Numbered from the stretch's first letter, positions 1 through 8,972 are shown. The stretch: DNA of 64,000 bases from Paracoccaceae bacterium (GCA_020622085.1 JAHRYM010000001.1:2211620-2275619), one strand, 5' to 3'. Numbers and translations are program-made. Notes: generated by a model from the sequence alone, not told the origin.

Positions 1-630
1 GCCGAGGTCCGGTCGTTAGCGCATGTGCTGGGCCAGACCGTGGGGCGGACATTTCAGGCCGGTTGCGACGCCCGATTGGGCGATGCACGCTGCGGGATCG
101 ATCTGGAAAACGCGATCTACAAGGGCACCGGCCTCGTCACAGACCTTTTGCGCGACCGGGCCTTCATGGCCTCGGGGCTGTCCGGATTTGACGCGGGCTG
201 GTTCACCTCTGGCACACTGACCTGGACCAGCGGTGCCAATGCCGAGCGCATCACCGAAGTGCTGGCGCACGGGCTAGATGGCAGCATCGCCACCCTGACA
301 CTGTTGGAAGCACCGGTGCGCGCCATTGCCGAGGGTGACGGTTTCTTCGCGCGCGCGGGCTGCGACGCGGGCGTCCGCGCATGATCCCGCGTATGGAGCG
401 GGTGACGGTTTCTTCGCGCGCGCGGGCTGCGACAAGGATCGGTGATCAGCACCGCCTCGGATCGGATCAGCGGTTTCTTCGCGCGCGCGGGCTGCGACAA
501 GAGGATCGCGACCTGCAGCGCAAAGTTCGCGAATGTCGCCAACTTTCGGGGTTTTCCAAACATCCCCGGTCAGGATGCCGTGCTCCGCTATGCCAGTCAG
601 GACGGCGGCCACGAAGGAAACGTGCTTTGA
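1..630 (+). pseudogene. DUF2163 / GTA gp13-like phage tail protein, 5' truncated by window, interrupted
   Basis: Tail-tip (baseplate hub-type) protein of the DUF2163 family, which precedes an NlpC/P60 peptidase and a giant tail protein in gene transfer agents and related phages. The reading frame is open from base 1 and shows the family features GRTFQAGCDA and DARCGIDL. After FFARAGCD at 343-366 it enters a 132-bp insertion with an in-frame stop at 382-384. The family C-terminus, with AGCDKRIATC and NFRGFPNIPG, resumes in the same frame after 498 and ends at 628-630. Removing one repeat-to-repeat interval (132 bp) would give a continuous protein. An ATG at 442 could restart only the C-terminal fragment. 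The product is probably non-functional unless the insertion is lost. Family assignment comes from motif reading and gene order. Confidence 0.75.
339..498. repeat. CRISPR-like cluster: three identical 28-bp repeats separated by two unrelated spacers
   Basis: Three perfect 28-bp copies lie at 339-366, 406-433 and 471-498, with periods of 67 and 65 bp. Copies 1 and 2 share six more bases on the left (333-338, 400-405). Copies 2 and 3 share three more on the right (AAG). The two intervening segments do not resemble each other, so this is repeat-spacer-repeat-spacer-repeat and not a tandem duplication. On the minus strand the repeat begins GTCGC and has GAAAC 26 bases in, recalling type I-C CRISPR repeats (GTCGC...GAAAC, period about 66). 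The repeat is also native coding sequence of the tail gene (FFARAGCD). No cas genes are in the window. It may be a real mini-array or an off-target spacer insertion. Confidence 0.7.
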
Positions 631-1082
631 GCCATTTTCCATCTGCGGCCGATCCCGCGCATGTCATCGCAACTGCCCGCAGCTGGCTCGGCACGCCTTA
701 CCACGATCAGGCCAGTCTGCACGGCGTCGGCTGTGACTGTCTGGGCCTCGCGCGCGGCGTTTGGCGCGAGGTGGTCGGGGATGAACCGTTCCCGATCCCA
801 CCTTACAGTCGGGATTGGGGCGAGACCGGGCCGCGCGAGGCTCTGGCGGAAGGCGCGCGGGCGATAATGCCGGAAATCGCCCCCACTGATGCCAGCCCCG
901 GCGCTCTGATCCTGTTCCGGATGGCACCGCGCGCCATTGCCAAGCATGTAGGGATCCTGACCGGACCTGACCGTTTCATCCACGCCTATGAACGCCTCGG
1001 TGTCGTCGAGGAAATCCTGACCCCGACATGGGCGCGCAAGATCGCCTTCGCCTTCCTGTTTCCGCTCCCCAGCAGCATCTGA
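627..1082 (+). CDS. NlpC/P60 family phage tail-tip peptidase (GTA gp14-like)
   Basis: A 151-aa cell-wall peptidase of the NlpC/P60 family, expected in the tail tip to open peptidoglycan during DNA entry. The conserved cysteine lies in GVGCDCLGLARGVW and the histidine in KHVGILTG. TARSWLGTPY at the N-terminus is typical of the phage branch. The start is taken as TTG at 627, overlapping the tail gene's TGA (TTGA), with GAAGGA at 614-619 as ribosome site. The frame is open further upstream, but that part is a shadow of the DUF2163 gene. It lies 11 bp before the giant tail gene, as in GTA clusters. Confidence 0.85.
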   Translation: MSHFPSAADPAHVIATARSWLGTPYHDQASLHGVGCDCLGLARGVWREVVGDEPFPIPPYSRDWGETGPREALAEGARAIMPEIAPTDASPGALILFRMAPRAIAKHVGILTGPDRFIHAYERLGVVEEILTPTWARKIAFAFLFPLPSSI

Positions 1083-1093
1083 GATTTTCATTT

Positions 1094-4000
1094 ATGGCAA
1101 CTTTGGTTCTCGGTGCCGTCGGCTCCGCGATTGGCGGCGCATTTGGCGGTGCCATCCTTGGCTTTTCCGGTGCGGCCATCGGCGGCTTCATCGGCTCGAC
1201 CATCGGGTCTGTGGTCGACAACTGGATCGTATCATCCCTCGCCCCGGCCCAACGCATCGAGGGCGCGCGGCTCGACAGCCTGCGTATCACGTCCTCGACC
1301 GAGGGAGCGGTGATCCCGCGACTGTTCGGTCGCATGCGCATTGGCGGCAACATCATCTGGGCCACCGATTTCCGCGAGGAGGTCAACACCACCCGTCAGG
1401 GCGGCGGCAAGGGCAGCGGGCCGAAGGTCACGACGACCGAATATCTGTACTATGCCAGCTTCGCAGTTGCCCTGTGTGAGGGCGAAATCACCGGCATCGG
1501 GCGCGTCTGGGCGGATGGCAAGGCCATGGACATGACGGGCGTCACCTGGCGCTGGTATTCGGGCGATGAGGTTCAGTCTCCCGATCCGTTCATTTCCGCC
1601 AAGATGGGCGCGGCCAGCACACCCGCCTATCGCGGTACCGCCTATGTCGTCTTTGAAGAACTGAACCTCAGCGCCTTCGGCAACCGCCTGCCACAACTCA
1701 GCTTCGAGGTGTTCCGCCCTCTCGTGGATCCCGATACCGCCGAAGGGTTGGTCAAGGCCGTGACGATGATCCCGGCTTCAGGCGAGTTCACCTATGCGAC
1801 CGCGCCGGTCAAGAAAACCAGCGGTGGCACCACCAACTTCCTCGGTCAGACCTCGGGTGGCAGCACTGTGGCCGAAAACCTGAACGCGATCACCGACACT
1901 ACGGACATCGTCGTGGCGCTGGACCGGCTGCAATCTCTGGCCCCTTCCGTGGAAAGCGTCAGCCTCGTCGTGGCCTGGTTCGGTGATGATCTGCGGGCTG
2001 GGAACTGCAAGGTGCGGCCGGGCGTCGAGGTGGCCACCAAGACCACCACGCCCTCGGCTTGGCTTGTGAATGGCGTTTCGCGCGCCAGCGCCTTCCTCGT
2101 AAGCCGCGATGCAGAGGACCGTCCGGTTTATGGCGGCACGCCAGCTGACTTTGCCGTGGTGCAGGCAATCCAGGAGATGAAAGCACGGGGCCTGCGCGTG
2201 ACCTTCTATCCGTTTCTGCTCATGGACGTGCCCCCCGGTAACACCAAGCCCAATCCCTACAGCGCCAATGCAGCTACCTCGGGCCAGCCGACTTTCCCCT
2301 GGCGCGGGCGTATCACATGTTCCCCGGCAGCAGGCTTTGCAGGATCTGTGGACAAGACAGCCACCGCCGCCACCCAAGTATCGGCGCTGTTCGGCACAGC
2401 CACGCCCGCGAACTTCAGCGTGTCGGGCACCAACGTCAGTTGGACTGGCCCGGTCGGGGAGTGGTCGCTGCGCCGGATGATCCTGCACTACGCCCATCTG
2501 TGCAAAGCAGCAGGTGGCGTCGATGCCTTCCTGATCGGATCGGAAATGCCCGGCCTGACCACCATCCGGTCTGGTGCCAGCACCTACCCTGCCGTCGCGG
2601 CCTACAAGTCCCTCGCCACGGCTGTCCGGACCATCCTCGGCGCTGGGCCAAAGATCGGCTATGCCGCCGACTGGTCGGAGTATTTCGGCCACCACCCTGC
2701 CGATGGTTCGGGCGATGTGTATTTCCACCTCGACCCGCTCTGGTCGGATGCCAGCATCGACTTCGTCGGCATCGATAACTACATGCCGCTGTCGGACTGG
2801 CGCGATGGGTTTGACCATGCCGATGCGAGCCTGGCACCGGCGATCTACGACCGGACCTATCTGCAATCGAATGTCGCTGGCGGCGAAGGGTTCGACTGGT
2901 TTTATGCCAGCGCCTTTGATCGGACAGCGCAGAACCGGACGCCGATCACCGACGGTGCTGCCGCCAAACCATGGGTCTTCCGCTTCAAGGATTTGCGCGC
3001 CTGGTGGCAAAACCCGCACTTCAACCGGCCCGGCGGTGTGGAAAGCGGGACGCCGACGGCTTGGGTGCCGCAGTCCAAGCCCGTCTGGTTTACCGAACTG
3101 GGTTGCCCCGCCATTGATCGCGGCACCAACCAGCCCAACGTGTTCTTTGACCCGAAATCGTCGGAGAGCTTCACGCCCTACTTCTCCCGCGGCTGGCGGG
3201 ATGACGCGATCCAGCGGGCCTATCTCGAGGCGACGTATCTGTTCTGGGGTCAGGCGGCCAACAACCCGACCTCCTCCGTCTATGGCAACAGAATGGTTCA
3301 TGTCCCGGAATGCGCGGCCTGGACCTGGGATGCCCGGCCCTATCCGTTCTTTCCGGAACTGACCGATGTTTGGACCGATGGCCCGAACTGGCGGCTGGGA
3401 CATTGGCTGACCGGAAGGCTGGGCGCAGTGTCACTGGCGGCCCTCGTCCGCCACCTCTGCCTGCGTGCCGGAATGCCGGAAGAGCTTGTCGACGTCTCCG
3501 GCCTTTGGGGTGCGGTCGAGGGGTATGTCATATCGGCACTGGAAGCCCCGCGCGCCTCGATCAGCACCCTCGCGCGCCATTTTGGCTTTGATGCCGTGGA
3601 GAGCGAGGGGCGCATCAAATTCCTGATGCGCGGCAGGATCGCCGGTCTGACCATCACGCCCGACAGCATGGTCGCGCCCGCCTCGGCGCAGGGCGACGTG
3701 ATGGAACTGACCCGCGCGCAGGAAACCGAACTGCCGCAGGCCCTGAAATGGCAAGTCGCCCGCGCCGACGAAGATTATGACGCGGCGCAGGTCGAGGCGC
3801 GGCGCATCACCGTCGACACCACCCGCATCGCCTCGGAAAGCTTCCCGATGGCGATCCCGCCCGAGGAGGCGGAGCGCCGCTGCCGCCGTGCGCTGATGGA
3901 GGCGTGGGTAGGTCGCGAAAGTGCAGTGTTCCGTTTGCCTCCCTCTCGTTTGGCGCTGGATCCCTGCGATGTAATCCTACTCGACCACGATGGCCGCCTG

Positions 4001-5092
4001 ACAGAAATGCGCCTCGTGTCCATCGCGGACTCGGATCTCCGCAGCGTCGATGCCGTACGTCAGGATCGCGCGGTTTATGATCTGCCGCCCGGCGAGCCTC
4101 GACCGGCGTCCCTGTCGACCCCGACCGTGTTCGGCGCACCCGATGTGGTGTTGCTAGACCTGCCGCAGTTGCGCGAGGACCAGCCAGCGCATCGGCCCAT
4201 GGTCGCGGCGCATGCCAAGCCATGGCCGGGTGAGATCGCGGTTTACCGCAGCGCCGCGACGGATGGTTTTGCCCTGCTGGCGACGTTCGGCACGCGGGCG
4301 CGCATGGGCGTGCTGGCGGCAGATTTCTTTGCAGGGCCGATGTCGCGCTTTGATTTGGGCAATACGCTGGTCGTCGATCTCTATTCCGGCACATTGGAAA
4401 GCGTCACGGATATCACGCTGCTGGGTGGGGCCAACGCAATGGCCATTGAGGCCGCCGCTGGGCAGTGGGAGATCGTCCAGGCGGGCGCAGCCGAGCTGAT
4501 CGCAGCAGGGCGGTACCGGCTGACGCGTTTGCTGCGGGGTCAACGCGGGACCGAGGGGGCGATGGTCAGCATGGTGCCGACAGGTGCCCGGGTGGTCGTG
4601 CTCGACACGGCCGTGGCCCAATTGCCCATCAACGAGGCCGACCTTGGCCTCCCATGGAACTGGCGCATCGGCCCGGCTTCCAAGCCGGTCAGCGACGAGA
4701 CCTTTGTCGCCACCAACTTTACCCCAGGAGGCGCTGGGCTGCGGCCGTTCTCGGTCGCCCATGTCGAGCAGCCGTGGCGCACTGGGCGCAGCCCAGGCGA
4801 TCTGACGATCCGCTGGACGCGCCGGTCGCGATCTCTTGCCGCCGATACGTGGGGCTCTGGAGATGTGCCCTTGGCCGAGGACAATGAAACCTACGAGGTG
4901 GACATCTTCGACGGGGCAACTCGTAAGAGAACCTTACAAGTTGCCACCACCTCTGCCCTCTACACCGCCGCCCAGCAGACCGCCGATTGGGGCGCGCTGC
5001 TTGGCCCCGGCCAATCCCTTGCCATTCGTATCTACCAGCTCTCGGCCCTGATCGGCCGGGGCGCTGCGCGATCCGTCACGCTCACCTTCTGA
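1094..5092 (+). CDS. Phage host-specificity / GTA TIM-barrel tail protein (gp15-like)
   Basis: A 1332-aa giant tail-tip protein, equivalent to gp15 of Rhodobacter-type gene transfer agents. The N-terminus is a glycine/alanine-rich hydrophobic stretch (GAVGSAIGGAFGGAILGFSG) typical of this family. The middle carries a TIM-barrel-like glycoside-hydrolase segment, with phrases such as GYAADWSEYFG, VGIDNYMPLSDWR and PVWFTELGCPA. The C-terminal part is the phage-tail and Rcc01698-like region ending in ...RGAARSVTLTF. The first ATG with sensible spacing is 1094; earlier in-frame codons lie inside the NlpC/P60 gene. Length and position match the family. It probably contacts or degrades surface polysaccharide. 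It is intact and co-transcribed with its neighbours. Confidence 0.9.
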   Translation: MATLVLGAVGSAIGGAFGGAILGFSGAAIGGFIGSTIGSVVDNWIVSSLAPAQRIEGARLDSLRITSSTEGAVIPRLFGRMRIGGNIIWATDFREEVNTTRQGGGKGSGPKVTTTEYLYYASFAVALCEGEITGIGRVWADGKAMDMTGVTWRWYSGDEVQSPDPFISAKMGAASTPAYRGTAYVVFEELNLSAFGNRLPQLSFEVFRPLVDPDTAEGLVKAVTMIPASGEFTYATAPVKKTSGGTTNFLGQTSGGSTVAENLNAITDTTDIVVALDRLQSLAPSVESVSLVVAWFGDDLRAGNCKVRPGVEVATKTTTPSAWLVNGVSRASAFLVSRDAEDRPVYGGTPADFAVVQAIQEMKARGLRVTFYPFLLMDVPPGNTKPNPYSANAATSGQPTFPWRGRITCSPAAGFAGSVDKTATAATQVSALFGTATPANFSVSGTNVSWTGPVGEWSLRRMILHYAHLCKAAGGVDAFLIGSEMPGLTTIRSGASTYPAVAAYKSLATAVRTILGAGPKIGYAADWSEYFGHHPADGSGDVYFHLDPLWSDASIDFVGIDNYMPLSDWRDGFDHADASLAPAIYDRTYLQSNVAGGEGFDWFYASAFDRTAQNRTPITDGAAAKPWVFRFKDLRAWWQNPHFNRPGGVESGTPTAWVPQSKPVWFTELGCPAIDRGTNQPNVFFDPKSSESFTPYFSRGWRDDAIQRAYLEATYLFWGQAANNPTSSVYGNRMVHVPECAAWTWDARPYPFFPELTDVWTDGPNWRLGHWLTGRLGAVSLAALVRHLCLRAGMPEELVDVSGLWGAVEGYVISALEAPRASISTLARHFGFDAVESEGRIKFLMRGRIAGLTITPDSMVAPASAQGDVMELTRAQETELPQALKWQVARADEDYDAAQVEARRITVDTTRIASESFPMAIPPEEAERRCRRALMEAWVGRESAVFRLPPSRLALDPCDVILLDHDGRLTEMRLVSIADSDLRSVDAVRQDRAVYDLPPGEPRPASLSTPTVFGAPDVVLLDLPQLREDQPAHRPMVAAHAKPWPGEIAVYRSAATDGFALLATFGTRARMGVLAADFFAGPMSRFDLGNTLVVDLYSGTLESVTDITLLGGANAMAIEAAAGQWEIVQAGAAELIAAGRYRLTRLLRGQRGTEGAMVSMVPTGARVVVLDTAVAQLPINEADLGLPWNWRIGPASKPVSDETFVATNFTPGGAGLRPFSVAHVEQPWRTGRSPGDLTIRWTRRSRSLAADTWGSGDVPLAEDNETYEVDIFDGATRKRTLQVATTSALYTAAQQTADWGALLGPGQSLAIRIYQLSALIGRGAARSVTLTF

Positions 5093-5102
5093 AAGCGCAT
5101 CC

Positions 5103-7061
5103 ATGTCCGACATCACCACCCACCTCCTGCTGCCTTACATCCTGGCATCGCAGGCGCAGAAGCATGTCACTCACAACGAGGCCCTGCGCCTGCTGGATGC
5201 GATGGTCCAGCTATCCGTTCTGGACCGCATCCGAACCGCACCACCTGTCAGCCCCGTGGACGGCGACCGGCATATCGTGGCATCGGGCGCGACCGGTCTC
5301 TGGGCAGGGTGGGACTTGAACGTGGCCTTCTGGGTCGATGGCGTCTGGATGCGGCTGGTTCCGCGCCCGGGATGGCTGGCGTGGATTGCGGCAGAACAAG
5401 CCTTTGTGGTTTGGAACGGCTCGGTCTGGGATCTGGTCGGCGAACCGGTCGATGTGTCGGATGCCGTGTTCAGCCTGGTGAACGACGCCGATCCGACGAA
5501 GAAGGCGCTGTTTTCGCTGTCGGGCATCACCACCGGAACTTCGCGCACATTCACCCTGCCAAACACCTCGTCGGAACTGGCGATCCTCGCGGGCACCCAA
5601 ACCTTTACCGGCAACAAGACCTTCTCCGGTTCGCTGACAGCGTCAGGTGCCGTGTCCATCACAGGCACCCTGACCGCCTCGGGCACGGTCACGGTTTCGG
5701 CGGCAGCGGCATCGATCGGCACCGCCATCACGGCCGCGACCTATGGGATGGGAACTGGCATCAACCCGACCGGCGTCACCAAGACCCTGAACCTCGGCAC
5801 CGGCGGAGCATCCGGATCGACCACGGTCGTCAACATCGGGTCGGCCACAGCTGGTTCGGGCGGAACCACGGTCGTGAACACGCCAACGGTGACCTTCGCC
5901 AATGCCGTGACGCAGGTCGGCATGCCCCAAGCGAACCTGACGGCACAATTGCTCGGGCTGGGTGGGGCGACTGCTGACAGCTTCAACCGCCTGTCGATGA
6001 ATACCCCAGCCGTGCTCTTGAACAACGCAGGCGCCGGGATCGAGGCGACCGTCAACAAGGCTGCTGCCGGTAACGATGCGGCCTTCGCCTTCAAGACCGG
6101 GTTCTCAGTTCGGGCGCTGATCGGCCTCTTGGGCAACGACAATTTCAGCTTCAAGGTCAGCCCGAACGGCTCCAGCTTCTTCGATGCCATCGTGGTGGAC
6201 CGCACCAATGGCCAGGTGGAACTGCCCCAGCCGACCGTGTTGCCCGGACTGAACGCGGCCCCGACCCCACCGCCAACCGGCAAGACATCGATCTATGCCC
6301 GCAACCGCGCCGGGGCGCCGTGGATCGATGTGATGCGCCCCTCAGGCCGAGACTTCCCGCTGCAGCCGCATTTCGGGGTGAACCGGATCGCCAACTGGTC
6401 GCCGTCGATCACGACCACGATCACTACCGAAGGTCTACCCGTCACCAACGTCGGCACCGTCTCGCATCCAACGCTGGCGGCGACGAACCTCGCCGCATCC
6501 ATGCGGCGCTGGCGTCTGACCTCGGCTGCCGTCGTGGATTCGGTGGCAGAACAGCGCTCGGCCGGGTGGGCGTGCTGGCGTGGCAATGCGGCTGGCCTCG
6601 GCGGCTGGACCTTCGTGACACGCCTTTCGCTGACCACTTTGCAAGCCACCGGCATGGGCTTCTTCGGCCTTTACGGCTCCATTGCCGCGCTGGCTGTCAA
6701 CCTGACGCTGGCGACAGTGATCAACGCGGTCGGGATTGGCTTCCAACGGGGCACCCATGCCAACTGGCAGATGGTGACCAATGACGGCACCGGCGCGCCG
6801 ACCCTGACGGACATGGGCGCACCCTTTGCCATTGCGCTTGGCGGCGTGCTGACCCTGTTCATCGCTGCCGCGCCGAACGCAGCCTCAGTCTGGGTGCGAG
6901 CGGTGAACGAGGTCACCGGCGCTGTCTTTGAGCAGGAGATCACCACCGACCTGCCCGCCAACACGCAATTCCTGTCGCCGCGCCTCTACCTGAACACCGG
7001 CGCGACAGCCGCCGCCGTCGCCTACGACTGCGCGGGCCTCTACCTTGAGACCGATTATTGA
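5103..7061 (+). CDS. DUF2793 tail fibre protein
   Basis: A 652-aa protein starting with a DUF2793 domain: LLLPYILASQAQKHVTHNEA, then DGDRHIVA and repeated tryptophans, up to about residue 115. This domain attaches tail-fibre or spike proteins to GTA-like tails. A low-complexity region follows (about 150-280), rich in Thr, Gly, Ser and Ala with TASGTVTVSAA-like beta-repeat texture. A C-terminal domain of unknown fold (about 400-652) probably binds receptors. It starts 10 bp after the giant tail gene. Fibre C-termini are host-range determinants and vary rapidly, so only the N-terminal domain is assigned with confidence. Confidence 0.85.
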   Translation: MSDITTHLLLPYILASQAQKHVTHNEALRLLDAMVQLSVLDRIRTAPPVSPVDGDRHIVASGATGLWAGWDLNVAFWVDGVWMRLVPRPGWLAWIAAEQAFVVWNGSVWDLVGEPVDVSDAVFSLVNDADPTKKALFSLSGITTGTSRTFTLPNTSSELAILAGTQTFTGNKTFSGSLTASGAVSITGTLTASGTVTVSAAAASIGTAITAATYGMGTGINPTGVTKTLNLGTGGASGSTTVVNIGSATAGSGGTTVVNTPTVTFANAVTQVGMPQANLTAQLLGLGGATADSFNRLSMNTPAVLLNNAGAGIEATVNKAAAGNDAAFAFKTGFSVRALIGLLGNDNFSFKVSPNGSSFFDAIVVDRTNGQVELPQPTVLPGLNAAPTPPPTGKTSIYARNRAGAPWIDVMRPSGRDFPLQPHFGVNRIANWSPSITTTITTEGLPVTNVGTVSHPTLAATNLAASMRRWRLTSAAVVDSVAEQRSAGWACWRGNAAGLGGWTFVTRLSLTTLQATGMGFFGLYGSIAALAVNLTLATVINAVGIGFQRGTHANWQMVTNDGTGAPTLTDMGAPFAIALGGVLTLFIAAAPNAASVWVRAVNEVTGAVFEQEITTDLPANTQFLSPRLYLNTGATAAAVAYDCAGLYLETDY

Positions 7062-7071
7062 AAGGACCACC

Positions 7072-7380
7072 ATGACTGAACGCACCACCATCCTGCAGGA
7101 GGTCGGCCAGGCATTCCGCGAAAATGGCCTGACCGCCGCCATCACCGCACTGGTCGGCGGCTGTCTCGCCGTCGCTGCCACAGTGACGAGGAAGGCATTC
7201 ACCAATGAGGCGATGCTGGAACGCCTCGACCGCGAGCTGCACCTGGAACGCGAGCGCATCGACAAGCAGCGCGCCGAGGACCGCAAGGCCGACGCCGACC
7301 GGCTGGAACGCATCGAGACCGACATCCGCGCCATGCGCGACGTGATGTTCGAGGCATTCCAGCGCGGCCGCACCGACTGA
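7072..7380 (+). CDS. Small membrane protein, holin-like candidate
   Basis: A 102-aa protein with one predicted membrane segment (AITALVGGCLAVAATV, about 24-40) followed by a highly charged helical, coiled-coil-like tail (RLDRELHLERERIDKQRAEDR). The start at ATG 7072 follows AAAGGA. It sits between the tail fibre and the endolysin, where holins or lysis-associated membrane proteins are common, and a terminator-like hairpin follows it. No family was recognised. The holin role is inferred from size, topology and position only. Confidence 0.6.
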   Translation: MTERTTILQEVGQAFRENGLTAAITALVGGCLAVAATVTRKAFTNEAMLERLDRELHLERERIDKQRAEDRKADADRLERIETDIRAMRDVMFEAFQRGRTD

Positions 7381-7416
7381 CGCACCCCCAAGACCACCAC
7401 TTACCGACCCACCCCA

Positions 7417-7437
7417 CCCGCCCTCGAGGCGGGTTTT
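7417..7437 (+). terminator. Rho-independent terminator-like hairpin
   Basis: A 6-bp GC stem CCCGCC/GGCGGG with a 5-base loop is followed by TTTT. It separates the small membrane gene from the endolysin, so it may attenuate lysis-gene expression in the late operon. Confidence 0.6.
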
Positions 7438-7456
7438 GCATTTCTGGAGACCCACC

Positions 7457-8131
7457 ATGCCGACCACGACCTACGCCGATTTCCGCGACGTGCCTGAATC
7501 TACTTGGCGCTGGCCGAGCTTTTCCCCGGCCGAGATCGCCTGCCGCGGCACCGGTGCCATCAAGATCAACACCGAGGCCATGGACAAGCTGCAGTCTTTG
7601 CGCAACCGCCTTGGCAAGCCGCTGATCGTCCGCTCGGGCTATCGCAGCCCCAGCCACAATCGCGCTGTCGGTGGGGCCCCGGCCTCCAAGCACATGCTGG
7701 GCACGGCGTTTGACATTGCCATGTCTAACCATGATCCGGTGACTTTTGCCGAGGCCGCCCGCGCCGTCGGTTTCCTCGGCTTCGGGATCTATCCTCGGTC
7801 TGGCTTCATGCACATCGACCTTGGGCCAGCGCGGTCCTGGGGCGAGCCGTTCCCCATTCGCGCAACGCCCTTCGTGCCGGAAGTGGCCCCCGCCCGTGAA
7901 GTCTTGGCCGACAGCCGCACCCTGAAAGGCGGCGGAGCAGCAGGCATCGCGACCGTTGGCGCGGCCGGTGTTGAAGTGGCCCAAGACGTTCTGGCAGAAA
8001 CCCAAACCGCTATCCTGCCCCTGGTGCCCTACCTCGACACCCTGCGCTGGGTGTTCATCGCCGTGGCGCTGATCGGGATCGCAATCGCCATCCACGCCCG
8101 GATTGATGACTGGAAGCGAGGCCAGCGATGA
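7457..8131 (+). CDS. M15-family peptidase endolysin with C-terminal membrane anchor
   Basis: A 224-aa peptidoglycan peptidase of the M15 (D-Ala-D-Ala carboxypeptidase/YcbK-like) family. The zinc-site motifs are visible: SGYRSPSHN and SKHMLGTAFDIAM near residues 65-95, then GFMHIDLGPARSW. The C-terminus has a single hydrophobic helix (VFIAVALIGIAIAI, about 195-210) and a basic tail. That fits a membrane-tethered endolysin such as those in rhodobacterial phages. ATG 7457 has GGAGA seven bases upstream; an in-frame ATG at 7436 lies in the terminator tail and is less likely. The next gene overlaps the stop by 4 bp. Confidence 0.85.
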   Translation: MPTTTYADFRDVPESTWRWPSFSPAEIACRGTGAIKINTEAMDKLQSLRNRLGKPLIVRSGYRSPSHNRAVGGAPASKHMLGTAFDIAMSNHDPVTFAEAARAVGFLGFGIYPRSGFMHIDLGPARSWGEPFPIRATPFVPEVAPAREVLADSRTLKGGGAAGIATVGAAGVEVAQDVLAETQTAILPLVPYLDTLRWVFIAVALIGIAIAIHARIDDWKRGQR

Positions 8132-8382
8132 TGGCTTGGATCTTGGCAACCCTCGCCAGCGGCCCGGCGCGCAAAGCGCTGGGCCTGTTGCTGGCAGCAA
8201 TCACCATCGCCCTTTTCTTGCTGAACCTCCGCCGCGCTGGTGAACGTGCCGGGCGGTTGGCAGCGCGCATATCAACATCGGAGAGAACACATGAAATCCA
8301 ACGCCAGATGCTGGACGCCGCCAGCCGCCGCCCTCGCAGCCGCGACGATCTTCTTGACCGCCTGCGCGGGGGCGAGTTCTGA
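8128..8382 (+). CDS. Rz-like inner-membrane spanin subunit (i-spanin candidate)
   Basis: An 84-aa protein with an N-terminal membrane segment (ALGLLLAAITIALFLLNL, about 16-33) and a charged helical remainder (RRAGERAGRLAAR...). This is the topology of Rz-type i-spanins, which link the inner membrane to an outer-membrane lipoprotein during lysis. It starts at the ATGATGG overlap with the endolysin stop. Its 3' two-fifths is overlapped in another frame by a lipoprotein gene, the classic Rz/Rz1 arrangement. Assigned by architecture, not sequence similarity. Confidence 0.65.
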   Translation: MMAWILATLASGPARKALGLLLAAITIALFLLNLRRAGERAGRLAARISTSERTHEIQRQMLDAASRRPRSRDDLLDRLRGGEF

Positions 8383-8545
8383 CACCTCGCACCGGGCCTG
8401 CCCACCCGTGGTGGAGTATAGCCGGACTGAGCAAGCACGCGTCGCAGAGGAAGTGGCGGTGCTGCCCGAGGGGGCCATGATTGCTGAATGGATGGCAGAT
8501 TATGCAATGTTGCGCGCGCAGGCGCGGGCGTGCCAGGCACCATAA
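8291..8545 (+). CDS. Rz1-like outer-membrane spanin lipoprotein (o-spanin candidate)
   Basis: An 84-aa lipoprotein with a basic start, a hydrophobic core (PAAALAAATIFLTAC) and an LTAC lipobox around residue 25. Mature Cys1 would be acylated and the protein sorted to the outer membrane. It starts at ATG 8291 with GGAGAG upstream, inside the i-spanin gene but in a different frame, and extends 163 bp past its end. Partner of the 8128-8382 product in disrupting the outer membrane at lysis. Confidence 0.7.
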   Translation: MKSNARCWTPPAAALAAATIFLTACAGASSDTSHRACPPVVEYSRTEQARVAEEVAVLPEGAMIAEWMADYAMLRAQARACQAP

Positions 8546-8603
8546 ACCCTGCAACCTCGAAATCGTCTTGGCCGAACGGCCCAGCGCGCACTAAGCTGAC
8601 CAC

Positions 8604-8972
8604 ATGGATCATGACGACGAAAAGCGCATCGCCGCAAAGCTGGCCAAGATCATGGCCATGCTTTGCGTGCGCAACACGCAGCTTGAAACGCTGCATGCAG
8701 GCCTGACCCCCATCACCCGGACCGGCGACTATTCGGACGTCTTTGTTCTGGATGCTGATGGTCGCCGCATCCCTTGGACCGAAGTCTCGCGCATCGATGA
8801 AGATGAAATGCGCGCGCTGATGCGCGACATCGTCAATCGCCTTTATACGTTTCACCTACACGCGGACGATCCCAAGCTGCAGGCGCAGCTCGAGCGCTGG
8901 ATGGACGTTGCAGACAAGTGGGACACGCCGGAGGTCGATCCCAGGATGATCAGCAGCGCCAAGCCTTTATGA
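8604..8972 (+). CDS. Phage-associated hypothetical protein
   Basis: A 122-aa acidic, mostly helical protein with no signal peptide or membrane segment. It includes YSDVFVLDADGRRIPWTEVSRIDEDEMR near the middle. It is the last + strand gene before the convergent defence island and lies 58 bp after the spanin lipoprotein, so it is probably part of the prophage tail end. I do not recognise a family. Confidence 0.55.
   Translation: MDHDDEKRIAAKLAKIMAMLCVRNTQLETLHAGLTPITRTGDYSDVFVLDADGRRIPWTEVSRIDEDEMRALMRDIVNRLYTFHLHADDPKLQAQLERWMDVADKWDTPEVDPRMISSAKPL

Noticed and set aside
381-626. N-terminal extension of the NlpC/P60 frame from ATG 381
   Set aside because: Runs through the repeat cluster and tail-gene C-terminus in another frame; family homology and ribosome site begin at 627.
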